64,000 bases of DNA, from positions 1,736,001-1,800,000 of the forward strand of contig NC_017941.2 of assembly GCF_000306765.2 (NCBI RefSeq). Direction: 5' to 3'. Below, in pieces: positions 34,871-44,254 of the stretch. The stretch's first letter is position 1, and every line of letters starts with the position of its first letter. The notes under the pieces are model-generated. The model did not search any database. It was not told the origin of the DNA and saw nothing but the letters and a program-made list of their open reading frames with translations. The stretch comes from Haloferax mediterranei ATCC 33500 (GTDB lineage Archaea > Halobacteriota > Halobacteria > Halobacteriales > Haloferacaceae). The position numbers were made by a program, and so were the translations under genes.

Positions 34871-35452
34871 ATGGCGAAGGTCAGCGTCGGACTCCGTGGA
34901 TGGCGATTCGAGGAGTCCGAGATATTCTCCGAGGACGGCGAGTTCAAACCGCTCGACGAGATTCCAGAGGACTCACGTAAACGTCTCGTCCGCCTCATCT
35001 CACTCGTCGAAGAACCGTGTGATGCCTGCTACCTCATCCACGGTGACGAGGAGATTCACAAATGCCGTCAGGCGAGAATCGTCTACGGCGAACCCGGAGA
35101 GGAAGCGCTTCTCTGTGACCAGCACGAACCGGACTTCCTCTACTGGTTCCGCGAGGAAGGCGGCCGGGACTTCGTCGGCGACGTCGTGTTCGCCGATGCT
35201 TTCCACGAGTGGTTTGCAGACGGCGGCCGCGCACCCGACGGCTACGGCGGCTTGGAGCACGTCGATACTGACCCCGACGAACTCCCGTCGCCGCCGGATG
35301 CAAACGAGATACAACGCCGCCTCGAAGCGAACTTCGAAGGCGAGCGTATCGACATCCGCGACTACGACCCCAATCCGGACGAAGACGCCACGCCGCTCAG
35401 TGAAGACGACCTCGACGGCGTCGACCTCGACGCGGACTACCCGACGAAATGA
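34871..35452 (+). CDS. Conserved haloarchaeal protein with cysteine pairs
   Basis: 193 aa, not assigned. CDAC at residues 50-53, a lone Cys near 65 and CDQH near 83 may together bind zinc. The C-terminal third is acidic and Pro/Asp-rich. It starts MAKVSVGLRGWRFEESEIF. Its stop overlaps the start of trmJ (ATGA), so the two are translationally coupled and may act together. Confidence 0.75.
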   Translation: MAKVSVGLRGWRFEESEIFSEDGEFKPLDEIPEDSRKRLVRLISLVEEPCDACYLIHGDEEIHKCRQARIVYGEPGEEALLCDQHEPDFLYWFREEGGRDFVGDVVFADAFHEWFADGGRAPDGYGGLEHVDTDPDELPSPPDANEIQRRLEANFEGERIDIRDYDPNPDEDATPLSEDDLDGVDLDADYPTK

Positions 35453-36321
35453 GCGGCGAGCAGCATTCAGACGCCGACACGTGCGACGACTCGGACGCAA
35501 CTCGCGTCTCGGACGAAGCACACGCCACGGACACGGCAACCGGGACGGACGAGGACAACGTATCCGAGGCGGACGAGGACCACGAGTTCATCGTCGTCGT
35601 CGTCGACCCCAAGACGCCCGGTAACGTCGGCACCATCGCCCGGGCGATGAAGAACTTCGGCATTTACGACCTCAGACTCGTCAATCCGCCGCCGCTGGAC
35701 CCCGACGGAGAAGCCTACGGATTCGCCGGGCACGCCCGCGAAGACGTGCTTCCCAACGCAACCGAAACGACGCTCGAAGAGGTCGTCGAGGAGTACCACA
35801 CCATCGGAACGACTGCCGTCTCCCACGAGGATTCCACCCGTCACATCCGCTACCCGTTCAAGACACCGGTCGAAATCGCCGACTCGCTGGAGTCGGTGAA
35901 GACCAAGACCGCGCTCGTCTTCGGACGCGAGGGAACCGGACTCGACAACGAGGAGCTTGCGATGCTCGACGAAGTGTGCTGTATCCCCGCTGACGGGCGG
36001 TACCCCGTCCTCAATCTCGGACAGGCGGCGACGATTCTCATGTACGAACTCCGCCGATTCACAGTGGAGGAGACGCAACTCCCCGACGTGGAACGCGAGC
36101 GCGCCTCAGAAGCCGAAATCGACGTAGTCTACCGGTTCTTCGACGACTTACTCGATGCAATCGACTACCGCGAGCACAAGCGGGACAAGACATCGCAGAT
36201 GATGCGCCGACTCATCGGCCGCGCGCACCCGACAGAACGTGAGGCAGCGACGCTCACGGGCGTCCTCCGCCGCGCGGCAGAGCGCGTCCGCGACCCTGAC
36301 CGCTTCCGCGACGACGACTGA
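35449..36321 (+). CDS. trmJ: tRNA 2'-O-methyltransferase TrmJ (SPOUT family)
   Basis: 290 aa SPOUT-fold methyltransferase. The knot-forming motifs are VVVDPKTPGNVGTIARAMKNFGI (residues about 47-69), LVFGREGTGLDNEEL and ADGRYPVLNLGQAATILMYEL. In archaea this family methylates cytidine 32 of tRNA. An N-terminal 40-residue acidic leader precedes the domain, and a helical C-terminal extension of about 70 residues follows. Overlap with the upstream gene is ATGA. Confidence 0.9.
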   Translation: MSGEQHSDADTCDDSDATRVSDEAHATDTATGTDEDNVSEADEDHEFIVVVVDPKTPGNVGTIARAMKNFGIYDLRLVNPPPLDPDGEAYGFAGHAREDVLPNATETTLEEVVEEYHTIGTTAVSHEDSTRHIRYPFKTPVEIADSLESVKTKTALVFGREGTGLDNEELAMLDEVCCIPADGRYPVLNLGQAATILMYELRRFTVEETQLPDVERERASEAEIDVVYRFFDDLLDAIDYREHKRDKTSQMMRRLIGRAHPTEREAATLTGVLRRAAERVRDPDRFRDDD

Positions 36322-36354
36322 GTCGCTCCGACTATCCCACCGCCCGACTGCCGA

Positions 36355-36810
36355 TTACTCCTCGTTTCGCCGGACGAACATCACGAGACCGACGAACGAA
36401 CACACTTTCTCGATTTCGCCGGATTCGCGTTCTGCATAGGTCGTCGTCCGAATCTCCGCGAGTCCGCGGTCGTCGGTCTCGACGGTCGTCTCCAGTACTT
36501 CGTTTTCGATGGTGAGCGTGTCGCCGGGATAGACGGGGTTCCACCAGCGGAGTTCGTCAACGCCTTTCGCCCCGAGTGCGGCAGAGTCGCGGAGGAACCC
36601 GTCCACGAGCAGGCGCATCGTCATGGCCGTCGTGTGCCACCCGCTGGCGATAACACCGCCGTACATCGACTCCGCTTCGGCCCGCTCGGGGTCGGTGTGG
36701 AACCACTGGGGGTCGTACTGCTCGGCGAACTCCAGAATCTCCGCCTCTGTCACCTCGTAGTCGCCAAACTCGTAGGTGTCGCCGACGGCGAGGTCTTCGA
36801 AGAATCGCAT
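36355..36810 (-). CDS. MaoC family dehydratase
   Basis: 151 aa single-domain hotdog (R)-hydratase. Residues 1-25 (MRFFEDLAVGDTYEFGDYEVTEAEI) and FAEQYDPQWFHTDPERA...GGVIASGWHTTAMTMRL match the MaoC-like fold with the catalytic Asp/His in the QYDPQWFH region. The reaction is likely hydration of an enoyl-CoA; it may act in lipid or hydroxybutyrate metabolism. The ATG at 36810 is the family start. Confidence 0.88.
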   Translation of the reverse strand: MRFFEDLAVGDTYEFGDYEVTEAEILEFAEQYDPQWFHTDPERAEAESMYGGVIASGWHTTAMTMRLLVDGFLRDSAALGAKGVDELRWWNPVYPGDTLTIENEVLETTVETDDRGLAEIRTTTYAERESGEIEKVCSFVGLVMFVRRNEE

Positions 36811-36876
36811 GCGCCTCGTTTCGTCCGGGGGTATCGAGAAAGTAGCGGTGTCTGGAACCGCTTTGTTCGATGTCTC

Positions 36877-37296
36877 TTACGGCCCTTCCCCGTAGAGAAC
36901 GAGTAGCAACGTGAGGAAGAAGAACGTGGACACGAGGAGGAGGGAAAAACTGAGCCACCGCTTATTTGTGGGATTCGAGTACACGGCGTATCCTGCGAGG
37001 ACGGGGAGCGTAAAGTGGATGAGAATGTCGAGGTACGAGGCCGCATTGGGTAGCCCAGCAGGATGGAGTATCAACACCGTTAGCAACACGGAGAGGACGG
37101 ATAATCCACTGCTAAGGAGTGTGAGCCGTGACCGTAGTCCGACAGCTGCGGCAGCCAACCCCGAGTACAAGAAGTAAGAGAGAAACCGTGCACCGAGCAC
37201 GAGTGCGACGGCGACGGGGTCCGAAAATTGGTTCGTGAACCACTCAAACACGTCCCAATCGTCGTTCTCAAGCCATTTATGCGTTTTCAGTGTCAC
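36877..37296 (-). CDS. Small integral membrane protein
   Basis: 139 aa, not recognised. Four probable membrane segments: residues about 28-50 (VAVALVLGARFLSYFLYSGLA), 58-78, 85-105 and 113-135 (LSFSLLLVSTFFFLTLLLVL). The N-terminus is soluble and Trp-rich (KWLENDDWDVFEWF). Function unknown. Confidence 0.65.
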   Translation of the reverse strand: MTLKTHKWLENDDWDVFEWFTNQFSDPVAVALVLGARFLSYFLYSGLAAAAVGLRSRLTLLSSGLSVLSVLLTVLILHPAGLPNAASYLDILIHFTLPVLAGYAVYSNPTNKRWLSFSLLLVSTFFFLTLLLVLYGEGP

Positions 37297-37381
37297 TTAG
37301 TGGGTATAACGAACAGTTGCGCTGGGATGCATACCATTCCCCGACAACTGTTTCCAACTGGATGTCGTAATTTCCGGCGAG

Positions 37382-38335
37382 ATGGCCCCGTCCTCACGCC
37401 GTTCTCGCCTCCCGATGGTGCTCATCGGCGTTACGATACTCGCGTTCTACCTCCTTCTTAGCGCCCTCAGTGCCTTCGCGGTGCTGACGTTGTGGCAACT
37501 TCGTCCGGACCCGGTGACGGCCGCGCTCGCCGGTGTCAGCATTGCTGTCGTCCTCGGCTACGTGAGCTTTCGATTCGGCACGGTTCGGCTGCTCAGTCAG
37601 CTTGACGCGCGGAACTTGACGCCGAGTGAGTCGCCGTCGGTGTACCGACTCCTCGAACGCCTCTCCGACGAGATGGGTATCGAGCCGCCGACGCTGAAAG
37701 CCGCGCACTTCGCCGCCCCGAACGCGATGGCGCTCGACCCGATGGGTCGCGACGTGGTCGTCCTTGACGCCGCGCTCTTTCGACTCCTCGACGTGGACGA
37801 GTTCGAGGCGTTGCTGGCGCACGAACTCGCGCACCTCGAACGGAAAGACGGGCTCGTGCAGTCGCTCGTCGCGAGCGTCCTTCAGACGTTCGTCGGCGTC
37901 GGCTACTTGTTCGTCTCGCCGGTGACGTTCTTCATGACGGGCGTCGCACTCGGCTCGGCGTGGATTCGCGGGCGGCCGTCGGAGTGGGACCAGACGGTTC
38001 CGGGGCGAATTCGGTACCACCTCGTCTCGCTCGTCGGCGTCTTCGGATTCGGCTTCACCGTTCTCATCCGCTCGCAGTCACGCAAGCGGGAGTTTGCCGC
38101 CGACGTGCGGGCCGCCGAGGTGACGGGTGAGCCGCTGGCGCTCGCCTCGGCACTCCGGAAGTTAGAACGGGCAGCGCGGCCGCAGTTCGGGCTGTCACCG
38201 CTGTGGGTCTACGGCGAAGTCGAGGTCGAAGACTCGGTTTCCGACCTGCTTTCGACGCATCCCTCGACCGACGAGCGCGTGGAGCGACTGGCCGCGATGG
38301 CCGACGAGTCGATGACGCGAATCGAGGTGCAGTGA
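37382..38335 (+). CDS. M48 family zinc metalloprotease (HtpX-like)
   Basis: 317 aa membrane protease. Two N-terminal membrane segments lie near residues 13-35 and 45-65, then the zinc site HELAH (residues 147-151), two more hydrophobic segments, and the third zinc ligand probably in the SRKREFAAD segment. HtpX-type proteases act in membrane-protein quality control. The C-terminus ends with STHPSTDERVERLAAM, typical of the family. The next gene begins one base after its stop. Confidence 0.9.
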   Translation: MAPSSRRSRLPMVLIGVTILAFYLLLSALSAFAVLTLWQLRPDPVTAALAGVSIAVVLGYVSFRFGTVRLLSQLDARNLTPSESPSVYRLLERLSDEMGIEPPTLKAAHFAAPNAMALDPMGRDVVVLDAALFRLLDVDEFEALLAHELAHLERKDGLVQSLVASVLQTFVGVGYLFVSPVTFFMTGVALGSAWIRGRPSEWDQTVPGRIRYHLVSLVGVFGFGFTVLIRSQSRKREFAADVRAAEVTGEPLALASALRKLERAARPQFGLSPLWVYGEVEVEDSVSDLLSTHPSTDERVERLAAMADESMTRIEVQ

Positions 38336-38336
38336 G

Positions 38337-38867
38337 ATGCCCGGTTCACCCGACCCGGTACTCGGCAACTGGCTCCTCACTCACGTCGTCGCCGTCGTCG
38401 CCGCGCTCGCGACCGTCGGCGTCGTGTACGCGACTCGAACCCGGAGCGCCCGCGGTTACCTGACGTCCCTGCTTCTCGGGGCTGGCTACGCCACCGCGAC
38501 GCTCGCCGTCTGGACCGCGGCGCGGCTCGTAACCGGTGCGTTTCCCTCTGGCTTCGAGAATCCGGTCACTGCGGCCGGATTCCTCGGGCTCGTGTTTCTC
38601 CTCCTCGCCGGATTCGTCGTCGTCGCCGCACTGTTGTTCGCCCGGTTTGGTCTCGTCATTCCCCTCATCGGCCTGTTCGGCATCACGGAACTCGTTTGGT
38701 GGGCGTTCCTCCACGTCCGCGGCGAGACCGACGCGCTCGGGATGTTCCTCATCTTCGGGCCGCTGTTTCTGGTTCTCCTCGTCGCCGTCTCGGTCGTCGA
38801 GTACGCGGGGCGACGGCTCTGGTCGCGGTTCGGGAACGGCGGCGGAAGCGGCCGCTCGACGGTGTGA
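38337..38867 (+). CDS. Integral membrane protein following the M48 protease
   Basis: 176 aa, not recognised. About five membrane segments: residues 13-30 (THVVAVVAALATVGVVY), 38-60, 72-105, 108-128 and 133-160 (FLIFGPLFLVLLVAVSVV). A one-base gap separates it from the protease stop, so it is likely co-transcribed and may be a partner or anchor. It ends GGGSGRSTV. Confidence 0.7.
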   Translation: MPGSPDPVLGNWLLTHVVAVVAALATVGVVYATRTRSARGYLTSLLLGAGYATATLAVWTAARLVTGAFPSGFENPVTAAGFLGLVFLLLAGFVVVAALLFARFGLVIPLIGLFGITELVWWAFLHVRGETDALGMFLIFGPLFLVLLVAVSVVEYAGRRLWSRFGNGGGSGRSTV

Positions 38868-38895
38868 GAAACAGGTAAAATCGAGAGTGACCGCT

Positions 38896-40770
38896 TCAGG
38901 CCCGCTTTTGAATCTCTTCGCGGAGCACGTCGCTCACGACGCCGCCGTCGGCCTTGCCGCGGAGTGCGCCCATCGCTTCGCCCATGAGCGCGGAGAACGC
39001 GCCCATACCCTGTTCTTCGACCTGCTCGGCGTTTCGGTCGACGACTTCCGAGATTGCCTCGCGGACTTCGTCCTCGGAGACGCCGGAGAGACCCGCTTCT
39101 TCGACCGCTTCTTCGGCGGAGAGGTCGGGGTTCTCGGCGATGGTCGAGAGCACGTCGTTGACGCCCTCTTTGGCGAGGTCGCCGTCTTCGACGAGGTGCA
39201 TGACGGCGAGTAGGTGCGCGTCGGTGAGTTCCTCGACGGCAACGTCGTCACGGCGGAGTTCCGTAACCGTCGATTCGAGGAGGCCCGCGGCGAACGTCGC
39301 GTCGATACCCTCGTCGACCGCCTGCTCGAACAGCGGCATCTTGCGGCCGTAGGCGACCTGCTCGGCGAGACCGGCGTCGAGACCGAATTCGTCCTGATAG
39401 CGGTCGACCTTCTCCGTGAGGAGTTCGGGCGTTTCCACGTCGCTGGGGTCGAGGTCGACGGGGATGACGTCCGTCTCGGGGTACATCCGAGCCGCGCCGG
39501 GAAGCGGACGAAGGTAACGCGTCGTGCCGTCGTCGTTGGCACCGCGGGTCTCTTCGGGGACTTCCTCGATGGCGACTTCGGCGCGCTCGGCGACAGCCTC
39601 GATGGAGAGGTCGGCCGTTTCGGGGTCGTCGGCGACGATAGCAACCGCGTCCTCGGGTCCGGCACCGACCGCCTCGCGGAGCGCGTCGACTTCGTCCTCG
39701 GTGACGCCGTAGGCTGGGAGTTCGTCCGTATGGAAGATGCCGCCCGCGCCGTGACGCTTGGCGTGGTCCGAAAACTCGGTCCCGAGACGGCGGTCGGGCT
39801 GGAGTTCGCGGCCGACGAGACCGTCGAAGCCGTAGAGCGGGACGCCCATGACCTTCCCGCCGGAGTCGAGTGCGCCCTTGATGACGCCGGAGTCGCTGTC
39901 TTCGAACACGTCGGTCACGTCGGTTACGTCGCCGACTGAGGCGTCGCGAGATTGGAGTTCGTCGCGGATTTCGACGAGTTCTGCCTGACGGCCGACCTCG
40001 AAGCGAACGATTTCGTCGATTTGGTCGAGTGCCTGCACGCCCTTGATTTCGACACGCGCGCCGTCCGCGATGGAGACGTTCACGTCCTGTCGGATAGTCC
40101 CGAGTCCGCGCTTTACCTTCCCGGTCGAGCGCAGGAGCATGCCGATGGTTTCGGCGGCTTCGCGTGCTTGTTCGGGCGAGGAGATGTCCGGTCCGGTGCC
40201 GATTTCGACGAGCGGGATGCCGAGTCGGTCGAGGCTGAAGAGGACGCCGTCGTCGCGCTCTTCGATGCGCTGGGCGGACTCCTCTTCGAGCATGAGGTCG
40301 ACGACGGAGACTGGCCCGTCGCTGGTCTGTAGTTCGCCTTCCTGCGCGATAAGCGATGAGCGCTGGAAGCCGGACGTGTTCGACCCGTCGATGACGAGTT
40401 TGCGCATGACGTGCGCCTGGTCGACGACGTTCATGTCGAGCAGTTCGGCGATTTGCATCGCTACCGTGCGCGCCTCGTGGTCGAGACCGTGCGGCGGTTC
40501 GTCGTCTTCCTCGACCAGACACGTCGTGTCGTAGGCGAGGTACTCGAACTCGCGTTCGACGCGACTCTCTTCGAGCGCCGCCTCGTCGAGTTCGCCCAGT
40601 TCACTCTTCGTCGGGTGCAGGAAGCGCGTGAACGTCCGCGCCGCGTCGTCAGGCTCGCGGAGCTCCGTGGGACACCCACAGAACAGTTTCGTCGCGGTAT
40701 CGAGCTGCTGGTGAATCTCCAGCCCCGCGACGAGACCGAGGTCCTCGTAATCGTACTCGTACTCGCTCAT
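38896..40770 (-). CDS. gatE: Glutamyl-tRNA(Gln) amidotransferase subunit E
   Basis: 624 aa GatE, the archaeal subunit that with GatD converts Glu-tRNA(Gln) to Gln-tRNA(Gln). The GatB/E cradle is shown by VAGLEIHQQLDTATKLFCGCP, KLVIDGSNTSGFQRSSLIA, GIPLVEIGTGPDISSPEQA and GTIRQDVNVSI. The GatE-specific aspartyl-tRNA-synthetase-like (GAD) insertion lies around residues 280-410 (VPLYGFDGLVGREL, HTDELPAYGVTEDEV). The C-terminal GatB/YqeY domain ends ALMGEAMGALRGKADGGVVSDVLREEIQKRA. GatD is not in the window. Confidence 0.95.
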   Translation of the reverse strand: MSEYEYDYEDLGLVAGLEIHQQLDTATKLFCGCPTELREPDDAARTFTRFLHPTKSELGELDEAALEESRVEREFEYLAYDTTCLVEEDDEPPHGLDHEARTVAMQIAELLDMNVVDQAHVMRKLVIDGSNTSGFQRSSLIAQEGELQTSDGPVSVVDLMLEEESAQRIEERDDGVLFSLDRLGIPLVEIGTGPDISSPEQAREAAETIGMLLRSTGKVKRGLGTIRQDVNVSIADGARVEIKGVQALDQIDEIVRFEVGRQAELVEIRDELQSRDASVGDVTDVTDVFEDSDSGVIKGALDSGGKVMGVPLYGFDGLVGRELQPDRRLGTEFSDHAKRHGAGGIFHTDELPAYGVTEDEVDALREAVGAGPEDAVAIVADDPETADLSIEAVAERAEVAIEEVPEETRGANDDGTTRYLRPLPGAARMYPETDVIPVDLDPSDVETPELLTEKVDRYQDEFGLDAGLAEQVAYGRKMPLFEQAVDEGIDATFAAGLLESTVTELRRDDVAVEELTDAHLLAVMHLVEDGDLAKEGVNDVLSTIAENPDLSAEEAVEEAGLSGVSEDEVREAISEVVDRNAEQVEEQGMGAFSALMGEAMGALRGKADGGVVSDVLREEIQKRA

Positions 40771-40817
40771 TGGTACTCCCTGCGTTCGGGGGAGGTAAAA
40801 AAGGATTCAGTCTGCAG

Positions 40818-40982
40818 TCAGCATCGTCGGAGTCCTTGACCAATCCCTTCTACCTCTTCACACTCCGGACAGACGTATGTCCACCCGTCTGTCGTCGCCC
40901 GCCCCTCGGGAAATACGGCTCCACAACCTCGACATTCCAACATGTCTCGTCCGTGGACCCGCTGCTCTTGCAGTCCGGCCAT
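40818..40982 (-). CDS. Small zinc-finger protein (CxxC...CxxC)
   Basis: 54 aa with CRGC and CPEC (MLECRGCGAVFPEGRATTDGWTYVCPECEEVEGIGQGLRRC), the pattern of haloarchaeal zinc-finger micro-proteins. The ATG at 40982 gives 54 aa, and an ATG at 40943 directly before LECRGC gives 41 aa, which may be the true start. Such proteins in H. volcanii are often regulators; no target can be proposed here. Confidence 0.75.
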   Translation of the reverse strand: MAGLQEQRVHGRDMLECRGCGAVFPEGRATTDGWTYVCPECEEVEGIGQGLRRC

Positions 40983-41211
40983 ACTCGTATAATTGTTCAA
41001 ATCAAGCTTCAAAATACCGATTTTTGAGGTTTCGTGAGTGTATCCATCGCGGTTACAACTGTCACGGCGACGCGGTACTGTGATTGCTACCATACATCGA
41101 GTAAATCCAACGTTCGTCAAAAACCGAAATCAGCGAACTAGTTGCGTGCTTGACCCGTTACGCTGACACTGTACTAACGGCGGAACTACCAAAAACTAGA
41201 CCTTTTGTCCT

Positions 41212-42621
41212 TCAGTCGTCGCCGAGGATACCGCGATGGGTCATCTTTTCGGGGTCGAGAACCTCGTCGGCTTCGTCCTCGGTGAGGTAGCCTTCGTCGA
41301 CGGCGACCTGTCGGACCGTCTTGTCTTCGGCGAGTGCCTTCTTAGCGACCTTCGAGGCCTTGTCGTAGCCGATTGCGGGGTTGAGCGCCGTCGCCAGCGC
41401 CATGGACTGTTCGACCTGCTCCGCGCAGTGGTCCTCGTTGGCTTCGAGTTTGGCGACGAAGCGCTCGGCGAACACTTCGGAAGCGTTCGTGAGCATCTTC
41501 GCCGATTCGAGGAAGTTGTGCGCGAGGACGGGCTTGTAGAGGTTGAGGTCGATTTGACCTTCTGCGGCACCTGCGGCGACCGCAGCGTCGTTGCCGACGA
41601 CCTGCTTGTGGACCTGGTTGACCGCTTCCGCGACGACCGGGTTGATTTTGCCGGGCATGATGGATGACCCGGGCTGGTTTTCGGGCTGTTCGAGTTCACC
41701 GAGCCCGTTGCGCGGGCCGGACGCGAGCAGGCGGAGGTCGTTGGCAATCTTGTTGAGCGAGCCGGCGACGGTACGGAGCGCGCCGTGCGCCTCGGCCATC
41801 GCGTCGTGGGCAGCCTGCGCTTCGAAGTGGTTGTCGGCCTCGCGGAACTCGACGCCGGTCTCTTCGGTCATGTACGCGGCGGCTTTCGCGGGGAACTCGG
41901 GATGCGTGTTGAGACCCGTCCCGACGGCGGTGCCGCCGAGTGCGAGTTCGCCGAGGTGTTCGCGGACGTTCTCGACGCGGCGGATGCCCTTTTCGACCTG
42001 TGTGCGGTAGCCGCCGAACTCCTGACCGAGACGGACCGGCGTGGCGTCCTGCAGGTGCGTGCGGCCGGTCTTGACGATGTCGTCGAACTCGTCTTCCTTG
42101 TCGCCGAGGGACTCGGCGAGCGTCTCCAGTGCGGGAAGGAGGTCCTTCTCGACGGCTTCGAGCGCGGAGACGTGCATGGCCGTCGGAATCACGTCGTTCG
42201 AGGACTGGCCGAAGTTGACGTGGTCGTTCGGGTGCACGACGCGGTCACCGATACCCTCGCCCATGAGTTCGGCGGCGCGGTTGGCGATGACCTCGTTCGC
42301 GTTCATATTCGACGAGGTGCCCGAACCGGTCTGGAAGACGTCGACCGGGAACTGGTCGTCGAGTTCGCCAGCGATAACCTCGTCTGCGGCCTCGACGATG
42401 GCCTCGGCGACATCCTCGTCTATCATGCCGAGGTCGCGGTTCGCCTGTGCGGCGGCCTTCTTCGCCACGCCGAGCGCGCGGACGAAGCGCCGACCGAACG
42501 TGATACCGGAGATGGGGAAGTTCTCGACTGCTCGCTGCGTCTGTGCGCCCCAGTAGGCGTCGACAGGAACGTGCATTTCTCCGAGGCTGTCCCGCTCGAT
42601 TCGATAATCATCGTCTCCCAT
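41212..42621 (-). CDS. fumC: Class II fumarate hydratase
   Basis: 469 aa cytoplasmic fumarase of the citric acid cycle, aspartase/fumarase superfamily. GSGTSSNMNANEVIANRA, HPNDHVNFGQSSNDVIPTAMH and the signature GSSIMPGKINPVV are all intact. Length is normal. The frame is open to 42717, but the ATG at 42621 (MGDDDYRIERDSLGEMHVP) is the family start and has a TTTTACC box about 27 bases upstream. Confidence 0.95.
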   Translation of the reverse strand: MGDDDYRIERDSLGEMHVPVDAYWGAQTQRAVENFPISGITFGRRFVRALGVAKKAAAQANRDLGMIDEDVAEAIVEAADEVIAGELDDQFPVDVFQTGSGTSSNMNANEVIANRAAELMGEGIGDRVVHPNDHVNFGQSSNDVIPTAMHVSALEAVEKDLLPALETLAESLGDKEDEFDDIVKTGRTHLQDATPVRLGQEFGGYRTQVEKGIRRVENVREHLGELALGGTAVGTGLNTHPEFPAKAAAYMTEETGVEFREADNHFEAQAAHDAMAEAHGALRTVAGSLNKIANDLRLLASGPRNGLGELEQPENQPGSSIMPGKINPVVAEAVNQVHKQVVGNDAAVAAGAAEGQIDLNLYKPVLAHNFLESAKMLTNASEVFAERFVAKLEANEDHCAEQVEQSMALATALNPAIGYDKASKVAKKALAEDKTVRQVAVDEGYLTEDEADEVLDPEKMTHRGILGDD

Positions 42622-42808
42622 GATTCGGGCGTCGTCGTGGAATGAGGTAAAATCCATTGGTCCGTGTCCGTCTGTGTCACGAACCCCGCGAGCCATTCGT
42701 GTCTGAATAATTATCAATTGCAGCTGTAGAACAATGCAGATCCCCGATTTCGATGAATAAACGGCCTGATTCGTAAAAATTTACTCAATTATGAATTGTC
42801 GATGAGGA

Positions 42809-42822
42809 AGATTTAAGTATTC
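42809..42822 (+). promoter_or_regulatory. Promoter of the sugar ABC transporter operon
   Basis: GATTTAAGTATT (TATA-like) about 45-50 bases before the ATG of the binding protein, in an unusually AT-rich 243-bp gap shared with fumC. A short 5' leader of about 20 bases would result. Confidence 0.5.
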
Positions 42823-42864
42823 CGTGTTGAATCGTTTGAGTGAACCTGTCACGGACTATCAATC

Positions 42865-44229
42865 ATGACTGATACACCAGACGCAGACGACCTCTCTCGA
42901 CGGACGTATCTCAAGCTCGCTGGCGGTGCAGGAACCGCGACGCTTCTCGCCGGATGTACCGGCGGTGGCGACGACTCGACGACTGAGACCACCGAGGAGG
43001 GAACCGGTGAGACGGAGACGACCGAGCAGTCAGGCGACGACTCGGGAACTGAGTACAACGCGCTCGAGGTCCAGCACTGGTGGACCGGCGGCGACGGTGG
43101 TGCCGCCATCCAGGCGCTCTTCGAGGGCTTCAAAGAGGAGTACCCGGACATCGAAGTGACGGAGAACCCCGTTGCGGGCGGTGCCGGACAGAACCTCCAC
43201 GCAGTCATCAAAAAGCGCATCCTCAACAACAACCCGCCGAGTTCGTGGCAAGCGTGGCCCGGCGCGAACCTTCAGCCGTACACCGACGCGGACAAACTCG
43301 AAGACATCGAGGAGTCCGTCTGGGGCCACAACGACATGAAAAACGCCTACCTCGACGGCCCGAAGGAGGCGGCCCAACCGGCGGGCAACTACGTCACCGT
43401 CCCGCTGAACATCCACCGACTGAACAACCTCTTTTACAACGTCGAAGTCGTCGAGGATGCAGGTGTCGACCCCGCGAGCATCGACTCGCCGAGCGCGCTC
43501 GTCGACGCGATGGCGAAAGTCGAAGAGGCAGGTTACGTCGGCATGGCACAGCAGACGAAGTCCGCGTGGTCGACCGGTCAACTCTGGGCACAGGTACTCC
43601 TCGGCGAGTACGGTCCGGACGTGTACGCCGACGTGACCGCTGGCAACGTCGAAGCCAACGCCGACGCCGTTCGCAACTCGCTCGACATCGTGAAGCAGTT
43701 CTCCGAGTACTACCCGAACGACGCAGGCTCTATCTCGTGGCAGGACGCCAACTCGAAGCTCATCGAGGGCAAAGCGGCGTTCTTCCACCAGGGCGACTGG
43801 GCCGCGGGCATGTACCGCGGACAGGACGGCTTCGAGTACGAGACGCACTGGAACCACGTTCCCTTCCCGGGAACCGACGGCGTCTACGCACTCAACATGG
43901 ACTCGTTCCCGATGCCGACGAACAACCCATCGCCCGAGGCGACGAAGGCGTTCCTCCGCTACGTCGGGTCGGTCGACGCACAGGAGCGATTCAACCCGAA
44001 GAAGGGCTCTATCCCGCCGCGGACTGACGTGCCGAAGGACGCTTTCGGACCGTTCCTCCAGAACCAGATGGACGACTTCGCCAACTCCGAGGCACAGCCG
44101 CTTTCGATTCAGCACGGTCTCGCCGTCGCGCCCGACGCGCTCACCGCCTTCGGCGACGCGATGTCCTCGTTCATCTCCGGCTACGATGTCGAGGCCGCTT
44201 ACGCCGACATAAAGGCGGCATTCGAGTAA
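42865..44229 (+). CDS. Carbohydrate ABC transporter substrate-binding lipoprotein
   Basis: 454 aa. The Tat signal LSRRTYLKLAGGAGTATLLAGC places the lipobox Cys at residue 31, so the protein is exported folded and lipid-anchored. An acidic Thr/Glu linker (32-62) precedes a family 1 (maltose/glycerol-3-phosphate type) binding domain: VQHWWTGGDGGAAIQALFEGFKEEYPDIEV, then LIEGKAAFFHQGDWAAGMYRGQDG. The gene order with two permeases and a MalK-like ATPase identifies a sugar or polyol importer. It resembles Haloferax glucose-binding TsgA proteins; the sugar is not provable. Confidence 0.92.
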   Translation: MTDTPDADDLSRRTYLKLAGGAGTATLLAGCTGGGDDSTTETTEEGTGETETTEQSGDDSGTEYNALEVQHWWTGGDGGAAIQALFEGFKEEYPDIEVTENPVAGGAGQNLHAVIKKRILNNNPPSSWQAWPGANLQPYTDADKLEDIEESVWGHNDMKNAYLDGPKEAAQPAGNYVTVPLNIHRLNNLFYNVEVVEDAGVDPASIDSPSALVDAMAKVEEAGYVGMAQQTKSAWSTGQLWAQVLLGEYGPDVYADVTAGNVEANADAVRNSLDIVKQFSEYYPNDAGSISWQDANSKLIEGKAAFFHQGDWAAGMYRGQDGFEYETHWNHVPFPGTDGVYALNMDSFPMPTNNPSPEATKAFLRYVGSVDAQERFNPKKGSIPPRTDVPKDAFGPFLQNQMDDFANSEAQPLSIQHGLAVAPDALTAFGDAMSSFISGYDVEAAYADIKAAFE

Positions 44230-44254
44230 GGCACACACCCATCACCTTTCGATA

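Noticed and set aside
43030..44238. A 402-codon minus-strand frame
   Set aside because: Antisense to the sugar-binding protein gene, which has a signal sequence and a conserved fold.
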